Positions 25,770 through 32,485 of a stretch of DNA of 40,093 nucleotides are shown here, in pieces. Under the pieces are notes generated by a model. It ran no database searches. It saw only the letters and a program-made list of their open reading frames with translations, and was not told the origin of the DNA. Numbering within the stretch: the stretch's first letter is position 1; every line of letters starts with the position of its first letter. A program made the position numbers and the translations under genes. The stretch is taken from contig JAUVLG010000018.1 in assembly GCA_030595835.1 (NCBI GenBank), positions 1-40,093 on the forward strand, written 5' to 3'. This stretch comes from Candidatus Eiseniibacteriota bacterium. Its GTDB lineage: Bacteria; Joyebacterota; Joyebacteria; Joyebacterales; Joyebacteraceae.

Positions 25770-26453
25770 CTAGCCTCTCGGCTCCATGTCGCGGTTGTTG
25801 TAGAGCTCGGCAAGCTCGGCCTGTTTCGTCTCCGTCAGTTTGTCCATCTCGGCGTTGAACGTGCCGTCCACTATCTCCTTGAGGCGATCCTTCAGGTGCG
25901 GAGCCTCGGGAGCTACGTGACGCGAGTAGAGCCTCCGGCACAGCAGCGCCACCTGATACTGCACGATCTCCGCCGGGCATCTCGCGGCACAGAGCCCGCA
26001 GAGAATGCAGTCGAAGGAGAGGTCAGCGGCCTTTGCGACGTCGCCCCTGAGCGCGGCCTGGATGTACTCCATGACCTCGATGTCCTGCGGGCAGGCCTTC
26101 GTGCACGTGTTGCAGGCAAGGCAGCGGAAGACCTCCGGATAGAGCGAGAGTATCGCATCGGCGGTGGGCTTCAGGTCCTCAATGTCGTAGGTGGCCTTGT
26201 TGCCCGGGAAGAACGGTATCTCAACCAGGTACATCTCGTCCTGTACGACCTCCTGACAGGCGAGGCCCACCTTGAGACGGTAGTCGCCCTTCGTCCGATA
26301 GACCGTTCCGCAGGCGCCGCAGAACGCTCCCCTGCACCCGCAACCCCTCACGAACCGGTAGCCCGCGTACTCCATGGCCTTCATGATCGTGAGGTCGCCC
26401 GGGACCTCGTAAGGCTTGCCCATGACGTAGATGGTAACCATCTTCTCTGCCAT
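25770..26453 (-). CDS. Fumarate reductase-type iron-sulfur subunit with two [4Fe-4S] motifs (TfrB-like)
   Basis: The 227-residue protein has an N-terminal plant-type [2Fe-2S] ferredoxin domain (about residues 1-90, CRGAFCGAC plus a later Cys in GLACQE). Two C-x2-C-x2-C-x3-CP motifs follow, CLACNTCTKACP and CILCGLCAARCP. The second motif keeps all four cysteines, whereas respiratory FrdB/SdhB loses one and carries a [3Fe-4S] cluster there. No membrane anchor subunit is encoded nearby, so the complex is probably soluble. As I recall, methanogen TfrB has the same cluster set but adds a C-terminal CCG (HdrB-like) half. That half is missing here, and a separate hdrB is in the operon. AGGAGG precedes the ATG. 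Confidence 0.88.
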   Translation of the reverse strand: MAEKMVTIYVMGKPYEVPGDLTIMKAMEYAGYRFVRGCGCRGAFCGACGTVYRTKGDYRLKVGLACQEVVQDEMYLVEIPFFPGNKATYDIEDLKPTADAILSLYPEVFRCLACNTCTKACPQDIEVMEYIQAALRGDVAKAADLSFDCILCGLCAARCPAEIVQYQVALLCRRLYSRHVAPEAPHLKDRLKEIVDGTFNAEMDKLTETKQAELAELYNNRDMEPRG

Positions 26454-26526
26454 CGCTCGGATTCCTCCTTAGTCTGGCGTCGGATGTCGGCCGGGCGTCG
26501 CCGGCCGCGTGTGACTGGTGTGCCCG

Positions 26527-26964
26527 CTACTTCGCGGGCGCGACCGCCTTCGCTGTATCGCTCAGCCCCAGCTCGAGAGGTCCCAACCCCCTGACCTCCT
26601 CGGTGAAATCGGACATGACGTGGACCAGCTTCTCTCCCTCGGCAGCGGAGATCCACTCGAGGTGCAGACGCTCCGGCTCGACGCCCATATCCTCGAGCAT
26701 GCGCTTGAGGTACTGAACCCGTCGCATGGTCTTGTGGTTCCCTTCCTCGTAATGGCAGTCACCCGGGTGGCAGCCGCCGACGAGCACGCCGTCGGCGCCC
26801 TCCCGAAACGCCCAGAGGACGTGCTGAGGATCGATGCGCCCCGTGCAGTTGACCCGCACGACCGCACCGTTGGGCGGGTACTGCTTCCGCGAGGTGCCGG
26901 CGAGGTCCGCACCGGCGTAGGTGCACCATTTGCAGAAGAAACAGACGATTCTCGGTTCGAACAT
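26527..26964 (-). CDS. mvhD: MvhD-type iron-sulfur subunit (electron adaptor to HdrA)
   Basis: The 145-residue protein matches MvhD / F420-non-reducing hydrogenase delta subunit. Signatures are CFFCKWCTYAGADLAG at the N-terminus, RVNCTGRIDP, and GGCHPGDCHYEEGN. The cysteines ligate a [2Fe-2S] cluster that passes electrons from an input module to the bifurcating flavin of HdrA. In methanogens the input module is the MvhAG hydrogenase; here no hydrogenase subunit is adjacent. The ATG is one base after the hdrA stop, and its GGAGGT lies inside the end of hdrA, so translation is coupled. Confidence 0.92.
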   Translation of the reverse strand: MFEPRIVCFFCKWCTYAGADLAGTSRKQYPPNGAVVRVNCTGRIDPQHVLWAFREGADGVLVGGCHPGDCHYEEGNHKTMRRVQYLKRMLEDMGVEPERLHLEWISAAEGEKLVHVMSDFTEEVRGLGPLELGLSDTAKAVAPAK

Positions 26965-26965
26965 A

Positions 26966-28927
26966 TTAGACCTCCAGGGCGGCAGAGACCATTTTGTAGA
27001 GCTGCTCGTCCGTCAGGTTCTTCTGCTGAGCAGAACCGGACGGGCAGGCGGCGATGCACACTCCGCAACCCTCACAGATCGCCTCCTTGATGCGTGCGAC
27101 CTTTTTCTCGTCGTCGAACTCCGCCGCGTCGTACGGACAGACCGAGACACACACACGGCACCCGGCGCACGTGTCCTCGTCGATCACGGCGATGATCGGC
27201 TCACGATGGTACTCGGTCTCCGCGAAGAGAGCGGCGACCTTGCTGGCGGCCGCCGAGGCCTGCGCGACGGACTCCGGGATGTCCTTGGGCCCCTGGGCCG
27301 AACCCGCGAGATAGAACCCCGGTGTGAGGCTCTCTACTGGTCTGAGCTTCGGGTGCGCCTCGGACAGGAAGCCCCATTCGTCCGCGTGGATCTTGAGCAT
27401 GTTGGCGAGCTTCGCCGCGGACTGGTTTGGAATCGTGGCGAGACCGAGCACGGCCATGTCGGCCGCGATCTCGATCTTCTTGCCCGAGAGCGTATCGACT
27501 CCCCAGACCATGACCTTGCCGTCCTCCTCGAAGATCTTCGAGACCTTGCCCCGGATATAGAGGACATCGTCCTCCTCGGCCGCGCGGGTGTAGAACTCCT
27601 CGTAGCCCTTGCCGCCCGTCCGGACGTCCATATAGAAGACGTACGCCTGGCCCTCGTGGACGTTGTGCTTGTAGAGCATGGCGTGCTTGGTGAGATACAT
27701 GCAGCAGATCTTGGAACAGTACGGCAGGTGGCTTTCGGTGTCCCTCGACCCGCAGCAGGTGAGGAAGACGACTTCCTTCGGCACCTCGCCGTCGGAGGGA
27801 CGCAGAATCTCACCACCGGTCGGACCGGACGCCGAGAGCATTCTCTCGAACTGGAGGCTCGTGACAACGTCGGGGTACTTCCCGCCACCGTACTCGCCCA
27901 GGTTCTCGATCGGGTAGAGATCGTAGCCGGTGGCGACAACGATGGCGCCGACCTCAAAATCGATGAACTCGTCCTTCTGCTCGTAATCGATGCAGTCGAG
28001 GGGGCAGACCTTCGCGCAGATACCACACTTCCCATCCTTGAGGAAGTAGGTGCAGTGTTCGGCGTCGAGGACGGGCTTGTTCGGCACCGCCTGCGGGAAG
28101 GGCGTGTAGATGGCCTTGCGATCTGCCAGTTGCTCGTCGAATTCGGACGGCGTCGTCGCGGGGCACTTCTCGATGCACAGACCGCAGCCCGTGCAGACGT
28201 CGCGGTTGACGTACGCGGCCTTCTTCCTGATCCTGACCTTGAAGTTGCCGACGTAGCCGCTGACGTCGTCAACCTCTGAGTAGGTCATGAGCTTGACCTT
28301 CGGGTGCTGCGCGACCTCAACCATCTTGGGGGTCATGATGCACTGCGAGCAGTCGAGCGTCGGGAAGGTCTCAGAGAGCTGCGCCATGTGTCCGCCGATG
28401 GACGCCGACTTCTCGACAAGGACGACCTCGTGTCCGGCGTTCGCTATGTCGAGCGCCGCCTGGATCCCCGCGATGCCGCCACCCACGACCAGGGCCCGGG
28501 GGGTCATGGGTACTGAGATTGGATCGAGAGCCTCGTCGAGCCGTGCCTTCTCTACCATTATCTTGATGGTCCTGATCGCCTTCTCGGTCGCCGCTTCCTT
28601 GTTGTCCCGATGCACCCAGCTACACTGCTCGCGGATGTTCGCGATCTCGACCTGATACTGGTTCATTCCCGCCGCCGTCCCCGCCCGCCTGAACGTCGCC
28701 TCGTGAAGGGTCGGCGAACACGCCGCCACGATCACTCCCGTCAGCTTGTGCTTCTTGATGGCGTCCTTCACCAGGTTCTGACCGGGATCGGAACACATAT
28801 ACGTGTAGTCGGTGGAGTAAGCCACGCCTGGGTAGTCGGCCAGTTCCTCGGCCACACGCTTGACGTCCACCACCCCGGCGATGTTGGTCCCGCAGTGGCA
28901 AACGAAGACCCCAATGCGTTCTCCCAT
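26966..28927 (-). CDS. hdrA: Heterodisulfide reductase subunit A, bifurcating flavoprotein
   Basis: The 653-residue protein has methanogen-like HdrA length and layout. An N-terminal domain begins GVFVCHCGTNIAG. The FAD-binding fold shows VVGGGIAGIQAALDIANAG. A characteristic cysteine block reads LDCSQCIMTPKMVEV. An inserted ferredoxin pair follows (CTGCGLCIEKCP and CGICAKVCP). The Cys-rich TCCGSRDTESHLPYCSKICC comes next, and a C-terminal two-cluster ferredoxin has CAGCRVCVSVCP and CEGCGVCIAACP. In characterised complexes the HdrA FAD splits electron pairs between ferredoxin and the HdrBC branch. The ATG at 28927 is preferred to the GTG at 28930, which touches the AGGAGG. The hdrB stop is nine bases upstream. 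Confidence 0.94.
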   Translation of the reverse strand: MGERIGVFVCHCGTNIAGVVDVKRVAEELADYPGVAYSTDYTYMCSDPGQNLVKDAIKKHKLTGVIVAACSPTLHEATFRRAGTAAGMNQYQVEIANIREQCSWVHRDNKEAATEKAIRTIKIMVEKARLDEALDPISVPMTPRALVVGGGIAGIQAALDIANAGHEVVLVEKSASIGGHMAQLSETFPTLDCSQCIMTPKMVEVAQHPKVKLMTYSEVDDVSGYVGNFKVRIRKKAAYVNRDVCTGCGLCIEKCPATTPSEFDEQLADRKAIYTPFPQAVPNKPVLDAEHCTYFLKDGKCGICAKVCPLDCIDYEQKDEFIDFEVGAIVVATGYDLYPIENLGEYGGGKYPDVVTSLQFERMLSASGPTGGEILRPSDGEVPKEVVFLTCCGSRDTESHLPYCSKICCMYLTKHAMLYKHNVHEGQAYVFYMDVRTGGKGYEEFYTRAAEEDDVLYIRGKVSKIFEEDGKVMVWGVDTLSGKKIEIAADMAVLGLATIPNQSAAKLANMLKIHADEWGFLSEAHPKLRPVESLTPGFYLAGSAQGPKDIPESVAQASAAASKVAALFAETEYHREPIIAVIDEDTCAGCRVCVSVCPYDAAEFDDEKKVARIKEAICEGCGVCIAACPSGSAQQKNLTDEQLYKMVSAALEV

Positions 28928-28936
28928 CACCCCTCC

Positions 28937-29848
28937 TTAAAGCAGACTCTTCTCGGCGAGAACGTTGATCGGATCCACCGAGTTGTCCGTGAAGTCCAGG
29001 TGTTCCTTGTCAATGCCCAGTGCCACTCCGAGAAGCTGTGTGAAGTAGATCACCGGGACACTTGTGAACCCATCGACCCGTTCGGCCATTCTCTCCTGAT
29101 GCCTGTCGAGGTTGTACCGGCAGAGCGGGCAGGTCGTAACGATGATATCGGCCTCTCGCTTGAGCGCCGAAACGACGATGTTCTGCGAGCACGACACCGC
29201 CAGCTCCTCGTCGTTGACGACCTGGAAGCCGCCGCAGCATTCGGTTTTCATGGGGAAGTCGACCACGTCGCATCCCAGCACCTCGAGGAGATTCTCGAAG
29301 ATCGTGGGCTGCTCGGGGTCATCGAACTTCATTTCCTTCTTGGGGCGGAGCAGCATGCACCCGTAGTAGGGCGCCACCTTGAGGCCCTCGAGCCTTTTCG
29401 TCACGGCGGAGGCGACTTTGTCGTAGCCGACCACGTCGCGCAGCATCTCGATGTAGTGAAGAACCTCGAGCTGTCCCTCGTAGTCCTCGAGCGTGTAGCT
29501 CTCTATCTTCTCGCGCGACTCGGTGTCCGCGCGGAGGAACAGGTTGACCTTCTCTCTCTTCTCGGCATCGTCGCGCATCACGTTGTTGCAGCGCTTGAGC
29601 ACGTTGTAGCAGAACGAGCACAGAGTGACGACCTTGTCTCCCAAGCGTGACGCGTAGGACAGGTTCCTGACGCCGGCCAGTATGTCCATGACGCTGTCGG
29701 TGACCAACGGATACACGGCGCCGCAGCAGGTCCAGACAGGAAGCTCCTCGAGCTCCACGCCCAGTGCCATCGCGCATTCCCTCGCCGAGTCGTCGAAGTC
29801 GCGAGCCCTCTCGTGAAGCGTGCAGCCTGGGTAGTACGGGATCTTCAT
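28937..29848 (-). CDS. hdrB: Heterodisulfide reductase subunit B with two CCG domains
   Basis: The 303-residue protein has two CCG repeats. The first comprises YYPGCTLHE, WTCCGAVYP and CSFCYNVLK. The second comprises YYGCMLLRP, ECCGGFQV and CPLCRYNLD. In methanogen HdrB these bind two non-cubane [4Fe-4S] clusters that cleave the CoM-S-S-CoB disulfide. Bacteria without those coenzymes must use another disulfide or electron acceptor. The ATG at 29848 has GGAGG five bases upstream; an in-frame GTG 15 bases earlier has no spacing for it. It sits 18 bases after hdrC. Confidence 0.93.
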   Translation of the reverse strand: MKIPYYPGCTLHERARDFDDSARECAMALGVELEELPVWTCCGAVYPLVTDSVMDILAGVRNLSYASRLGDKVVTLCSFCYNVLKRCNNVMRDDAEKREKVNLFLRADTESREKIESYTLEDYEGQLEVLHYIEMLRDVVGYDKVASAVTKRLEGLKVAPYYGCMLLRPKKEMKFDDPEQPTIFENLLEVLGCDVVDFPMKTECCGGFQVVNDEELAVSCSQNIVVSALKREADIIVTTCPLCRYNLDRHQERMAERVDGFTSVPVIYFTQLLGVALGIDKEHLDFTDNSVDPINVLAEKSLL

Positions 29849-29866
29849 CTCTTCCTCCGGCACGGT

Positions 29867-30280
29867 CTATCCGTTCAGTTTCCTCAACGCCCCGACCACA
29901 CCCATCTGTGGCGCGTCGGACATCATCACCCGCGTCAACCCGTCCGCGTCAATCTTAGGCGTCGCGAGCCGGGTTCGCAGGACGATCGCCCTCAAGGCAT
30001 CGCAGATGCTCGAGAACTCGACGCCCTTCGGGCATCTTGATGCGCACTGCAGGCACGACGCGCAGATCCAGATGGTCTTCGAACTGAGGACCTCATCCAC
30101 CTGGCCGAGTTGCAGAAGCCTGATCACCTCGCTCGGGATTATGTCCATCTCCTCGACGACGGGACACCCCGCCGAGCACCTGCCACACTGATAGCACGCG
30201 CGGAGCTTCTGCCCGGAGAGCGTCTCCACCCTTTCAAGGACCTCGTCGACGAGCATGTCGGCTGTGAGCCTGAGTTTCAT
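29867..30280 (-). CDS. hdrC: Heterodisulfide reductase subunit C
   Basis: The 137-residue protein has two [4Fe-4S] motifs, ACYQCGRCSAGCPV and ICASCLQCASRCPKG, and the helical ends typical of HdrC, which relays electrons from HdrA to HdrB. It is the first gene of the operon. The ATG at 30280 has GGAGG five bases upstream; the TTG just before it is less well placed. No transmembrane helix is present, so this is a soluble HdrABC system rather than a membrane HdrDE type. Confidence 0.92.
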   Translation of the reverse strand: MKLRLTADMLVDEVLERVETLSGQKLRACYQCGRCSAGCPVVEEMDIIPSEVIRLLQLGQVDEVLSSKTIWICASCLQCASRCPKGVEFSSICDALRAIVLRTRLATPKIDADGLTRVMMSDAPQMGVVGALRKLNG

Positions 30281-30480
30281 CAATACCTCCGGGGTGCAAC
30301 CATAGACCGATTCGATCAGCCCGGGCCGCTCCTCGCGCGATGGGGTCGTTCAGGATTCGTCGGACAGCCCCCGCACAACAGCCAGTACGATAATTTGCCA
30401 CCGCAACGTCAGCAGGCGGCGAGGCGGTGACATTATTGACAGCAGCTTACTATGCGGGCAGGCGAGAGTCAACGGGTTTT

Positions 30481-30506
30481 GGGCGATTTTGGGGGCGGAA
30501 TCGCCC
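30481..30506. promoter_or_regulatory. Inverted repeat upstream of the beta-helix operon promoter
   Basis: GGGCGATT (30481-30488) and AATCGCCC (30499-30506) are perfect complements with a 10-base centre. The element ends 20 bases before the -35 hexamer, a usual place for an activator or repressor site. A hairpin in a leftward transcript is the alternative. Confidence 0.45.
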
Positions 30507-30525
30507 TGCACACCCCAGAGCCGAC

Positions 30526-30554
30526 TCGACACATCGTGAGCTGAGCCGTATAAT
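30526..30554 (+). promoter_or_regulatory. Near-consensus sigma-70 promoter for the five-gene operon
   Basis: TCGACA (30526-30531, 5/6) and TATAAT (30549-30554, 6/6) are 17 bases apart. They lie 33 bases upstream of the ATG at 30588. This is the best housekeeping-type promoter in the window. Confidence 0.75.
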
Positions 30555-30587
30555 CCAGGTACCCCTTCAAGGACGAGGAGGTGCGGT

Positions 30588-31652
30588 ATGAGACCCATGA
30601 TACTGGCTCTCGCGACCGCGATCGCCGCGCTGGTGTTCGCGTCAGCTGCCATTTGCGGCATCATCGTCGTCGACCCCGCTGGCGGCGGCAACTTCGACAA
30701 TATCCCGGAGGCCATGTTCCACGGCTCGGCTGACGACACGGTGCTGGTGCTGCCGGGCTTCTACGAGGCGGAAGCGGGTATTGCCTACCCGTGGCCCATC
30801 GACCTGGACGCCGACAGCCCGGTGCTCGTGAGCCAGGCGGGAGCGGAACTCACGCTCATCTTCGGGGGCGGGATGCGACCCGCGTTCGAGGTGCCGGACG
30901 GCACGTTCAACGCGCGGGCCTTCATCACGGGCTTCCAGTTCAGGTTGCTGGAAACGCCACTGGACTGGGGCTACCCGGCAAGCGGCACCGTCCACTTCAC
31001 GGACAACATCGTCGAGGGGTGCGGGACTGGACTGGACGTCCGCATGGGTGAAGGGCTGGTAGCCAGGAACATCATCGAGGGACCGGGCAACTATGGGATT
31101 CAGGCCGGGCACTTCGATGGCGTGATAGAGGACAACGAGATACACGGGTTCAAGGACGGCATCATCGGCGCGGACGGGAGCACAATGATACAGCGAAACC
31201 ACATCCACGACAACGGGATCAGCGGTGTGGGGGGGTTCGACAACTGCATCGCAATCGGCAATCTCGTTGAGAACAACGGTTGGGCCGGCTTCGGCATCTC
31301 GTTCGACGCCCACCTGACGGGCAACGTCATCCGTGGCAACGGCACGGGCATCGAGTTCTGGGGCGGACCTCACAACGGATTTCTGAATGGGAACGACATC
31401 TACGACAACGTGGAGTTCGCCGTACACTCATACTGCGAAGAGCATATCCCCTACCCGCCCAACTTCGATGCCGCCATGAACTGGTGGGGCACGACCGACC
31501 CGGACGAGGTTGCCGCGGGGATATGGGACTGCCATGACAGCAGGTGGGCGGCCGTATGCTTCGTCGTCGAGCCGTGGTGTACAGCGCCCGGGTGCGACCC
31601 CACTCCTACCGCGCCATCCAGCTGGGGCGCCATCAAGGCCGTGTACAGATGA
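30588..31652 (+). CDS. Secreted right-handed beta-helix protein with C-terminal tag
   Basis: The 354-residue protein starts at an ATG with GAGGAGG six bases upstream and has a signal peptide ending ASAAICG. Residues 25-60 (GGNFDNIPEAMF, VLVLPGFYEAE) are the entry strands of the parallel beta-helix family seen in pectate lyases and NosD-like proteins. The middle repeats turns such as GNYGIQAGHFDGVIEDNEI, IQRNHIHDNGISG and GNVIRGNGTGIEFWG, about 22 residues each. NWWGTTDP near 300 is typical of the end of such helices. No catalytic site is identifiable. The last residues, PSSWGAIKAVYR, match the ends of the proteins at 38375-39037 and 39116-39766. It is the first gene of an ATGA-linked operon. 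Confidence 0.85.
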   Translation: MRPMILALATAIAALVFASAAICGIIVVDPAGGGNFDNIPEAMFHGSADDTVLVLPGFYEAEAGIAYPWPIDLDADSPVLVSQAGAELTLIFGGGMRPAFEVPDGTFNARAFITGFQFRLLETPLDWGYPASGTVHFTDNIVEGCGTGLDVRMGEGLVARNIIEGPGNYGIQAGHFDGVIEDNEIHGFKDGIIGADGSTMIQRNHIHDNGISGVGGFDNCIAIGNLVENNGWAGFGISFDAHLTGNVIRGNGTGIEFWGGPHNGFLNGNDIYDNVEFAVHSYCEEHIPYPPNFDAAMNWWGTTDPDEVAAGIWDCHDSRWAAVCFVVEPWCTAPGCDPTPTAPSSWGAIKAVYR

Positions 31653-32485
31653 TGGTGCGAGCCACAACCGGGAAGAACGCGCACGAGCCGGGGCTGAAAC
31701 CCCGGCTCGGCATCAGTACGTGTCTCCTGGGCGAGAACGTCCGCTACGACGGGGCGGAGAAGCGCGACCCGGTTCTGCTTGGGGCGTTCGGCGACCACGT
31801 TGAGTGGGTGCCCATCTGCCCCGAGGTCGAGTGCGGCATGACCGTGCCCAGAGACCCTATGCACCTGGCTGACGACCCGGGTTCTCCGAGGCTCGTGACG
31901 ACCGCCACGGGCGAGGACCAGACGGAGCGCATGCAGACGTGGATACGGTCCCGTCTCGACGAACTGGCCCGCGAGGATCTCTGGGGATTCGTGCTGAAAA
32001 GCAGATCGCCCAGCTGCGGGCGGCGCGATGTGCCGGTGCTGGACTCGACGGGCGCGCCGGCAGGCGAGGCCGCCGGGCTCTTCGCCGCCGCGATCGCCAG
32101 GCGCTTCCCGCTGCTGCCGGTCGGCGACGAGAGGAGCCTGCGCGATGACTCGATGTGGAGCAACTTCATCGAACGTCTCTTCTTCCTGAAAAGATACCGC
32201 GACTCAATGCGGCCCAAGGGGAGCCGTGGATCGCTGATCGCCTTCCACGCGGCGCACGAGCTTCAGATCACAGCGCACGACCAGGACGTTCTCAGAGAGA
32301 TGGAGGAGCTGGTGGCGCGCCCGAATGAACTCCCCCTGGACGAGCTCTCCAGCAGGTACGAGGAGCTCTTGACGACGGCGATGGAGCTCGTCGTCGGAGC
32401 AGCCGGGCAGGGCGCGGACGCGGCGTGGCACAGGGAGACCGCGCGGCACAAGGAAGCGGCCGGGCACAGGGAAGAGGTGGTATGA
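31649..32485 (+). CDS. DUF523-DUF1722 fusion, apparently short at the C-terminus
   Basis: The product has 278 residues. The ATG at 31649 overlaps the previous stop (ATGA), and AAGG lies about ten bases upstream. The DUF523 half (about 18-150) has the family cysteines: GISTCLLGENVRYDG, CPEVECGM and SRSPSCG. The DUF1722 (YbgA-like) half starts NFIERLFFLKRYRD and continues LIAFHAAHELQITAHDQD. It then ends earlier than usual, with the final 18 residues replaced by three six-residue repeats of H-[RK]-E type. DUF523 proteins are of unknown function; their invariant cysteines suggest metal or iron-sulfur binding. The molybdenum enzyme gene follows with another ATGA overlap. Confidence 0.85.
   Translation: MMVRATTGKNAHEPGLKPRLGISTCLLGENVRYDGAEKRDPVLLGAFGDHVEWVPICPEVECGMTVPRDPMHLADDPGSPRLVTTATGEDQTERMQTWIRSRLDELAREDLWGFVLKSRSPSCGRRDVPVLDSTGAPAGEAAGLFAAAIARRFPLLPVGDERSLRDDSMWSNFIERLFFLKRYRDSMRPKGSRGSLIAFHAAHELQITAHDQDVLREMEELVARPNELPLDELSSRYEELLTTAMELVVGAAGQGADAAWHRETARHKEAAGHREEVV
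32427..32480 (+). repeat. Three 18-bp imperfect tandem repeats at a gene junction
   Basis: Units 32427-32444, 32445-32462 and 32463-32480 all begin GGCACA(G/A)GGA. They encode three six-residue repeats (HRETAR, HKEAAG, HREEVV) at the end of the DUF523 protein and run up to one base before the next start codon. The third copy also supplies AAGAGGTGG, the likely ribosome binding site of the next gene. Confidence 0.75.

Larger units (their letters stand above)
30281..30587. other. 307-base divergent control region between hdrC and the beta-helix operon
   Basis: This spacer must hold the promoter of the seven-gene hdr operon and of the five-gene plus-strand operon. The plus-strand promoter is clear (30526-30554). 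For the minus strand I see only weak candidates (for example a TTGACT at about 30467 read leftward), with a possible 150-190 base leader. A TGACA direct repeat at nine-base pitch occurs near 30431-30444. No gene or RNA is recognised. Confidence 0.5.

Noticed and set aside
26921-28279. Open frame of 452 codons on the plus strand
   Set aside because: It lies antisense to hdrA and is rich in Arg, Val, Asp and Leu, as expected from the complement of HdrA codons.
32427-32480. CRISPR array or part of a mobile element
   Set aside because: The units are 18 bp, in frame, without spacers, and inside a coding sequence; no transposase, integrase or cas gene is in the window.
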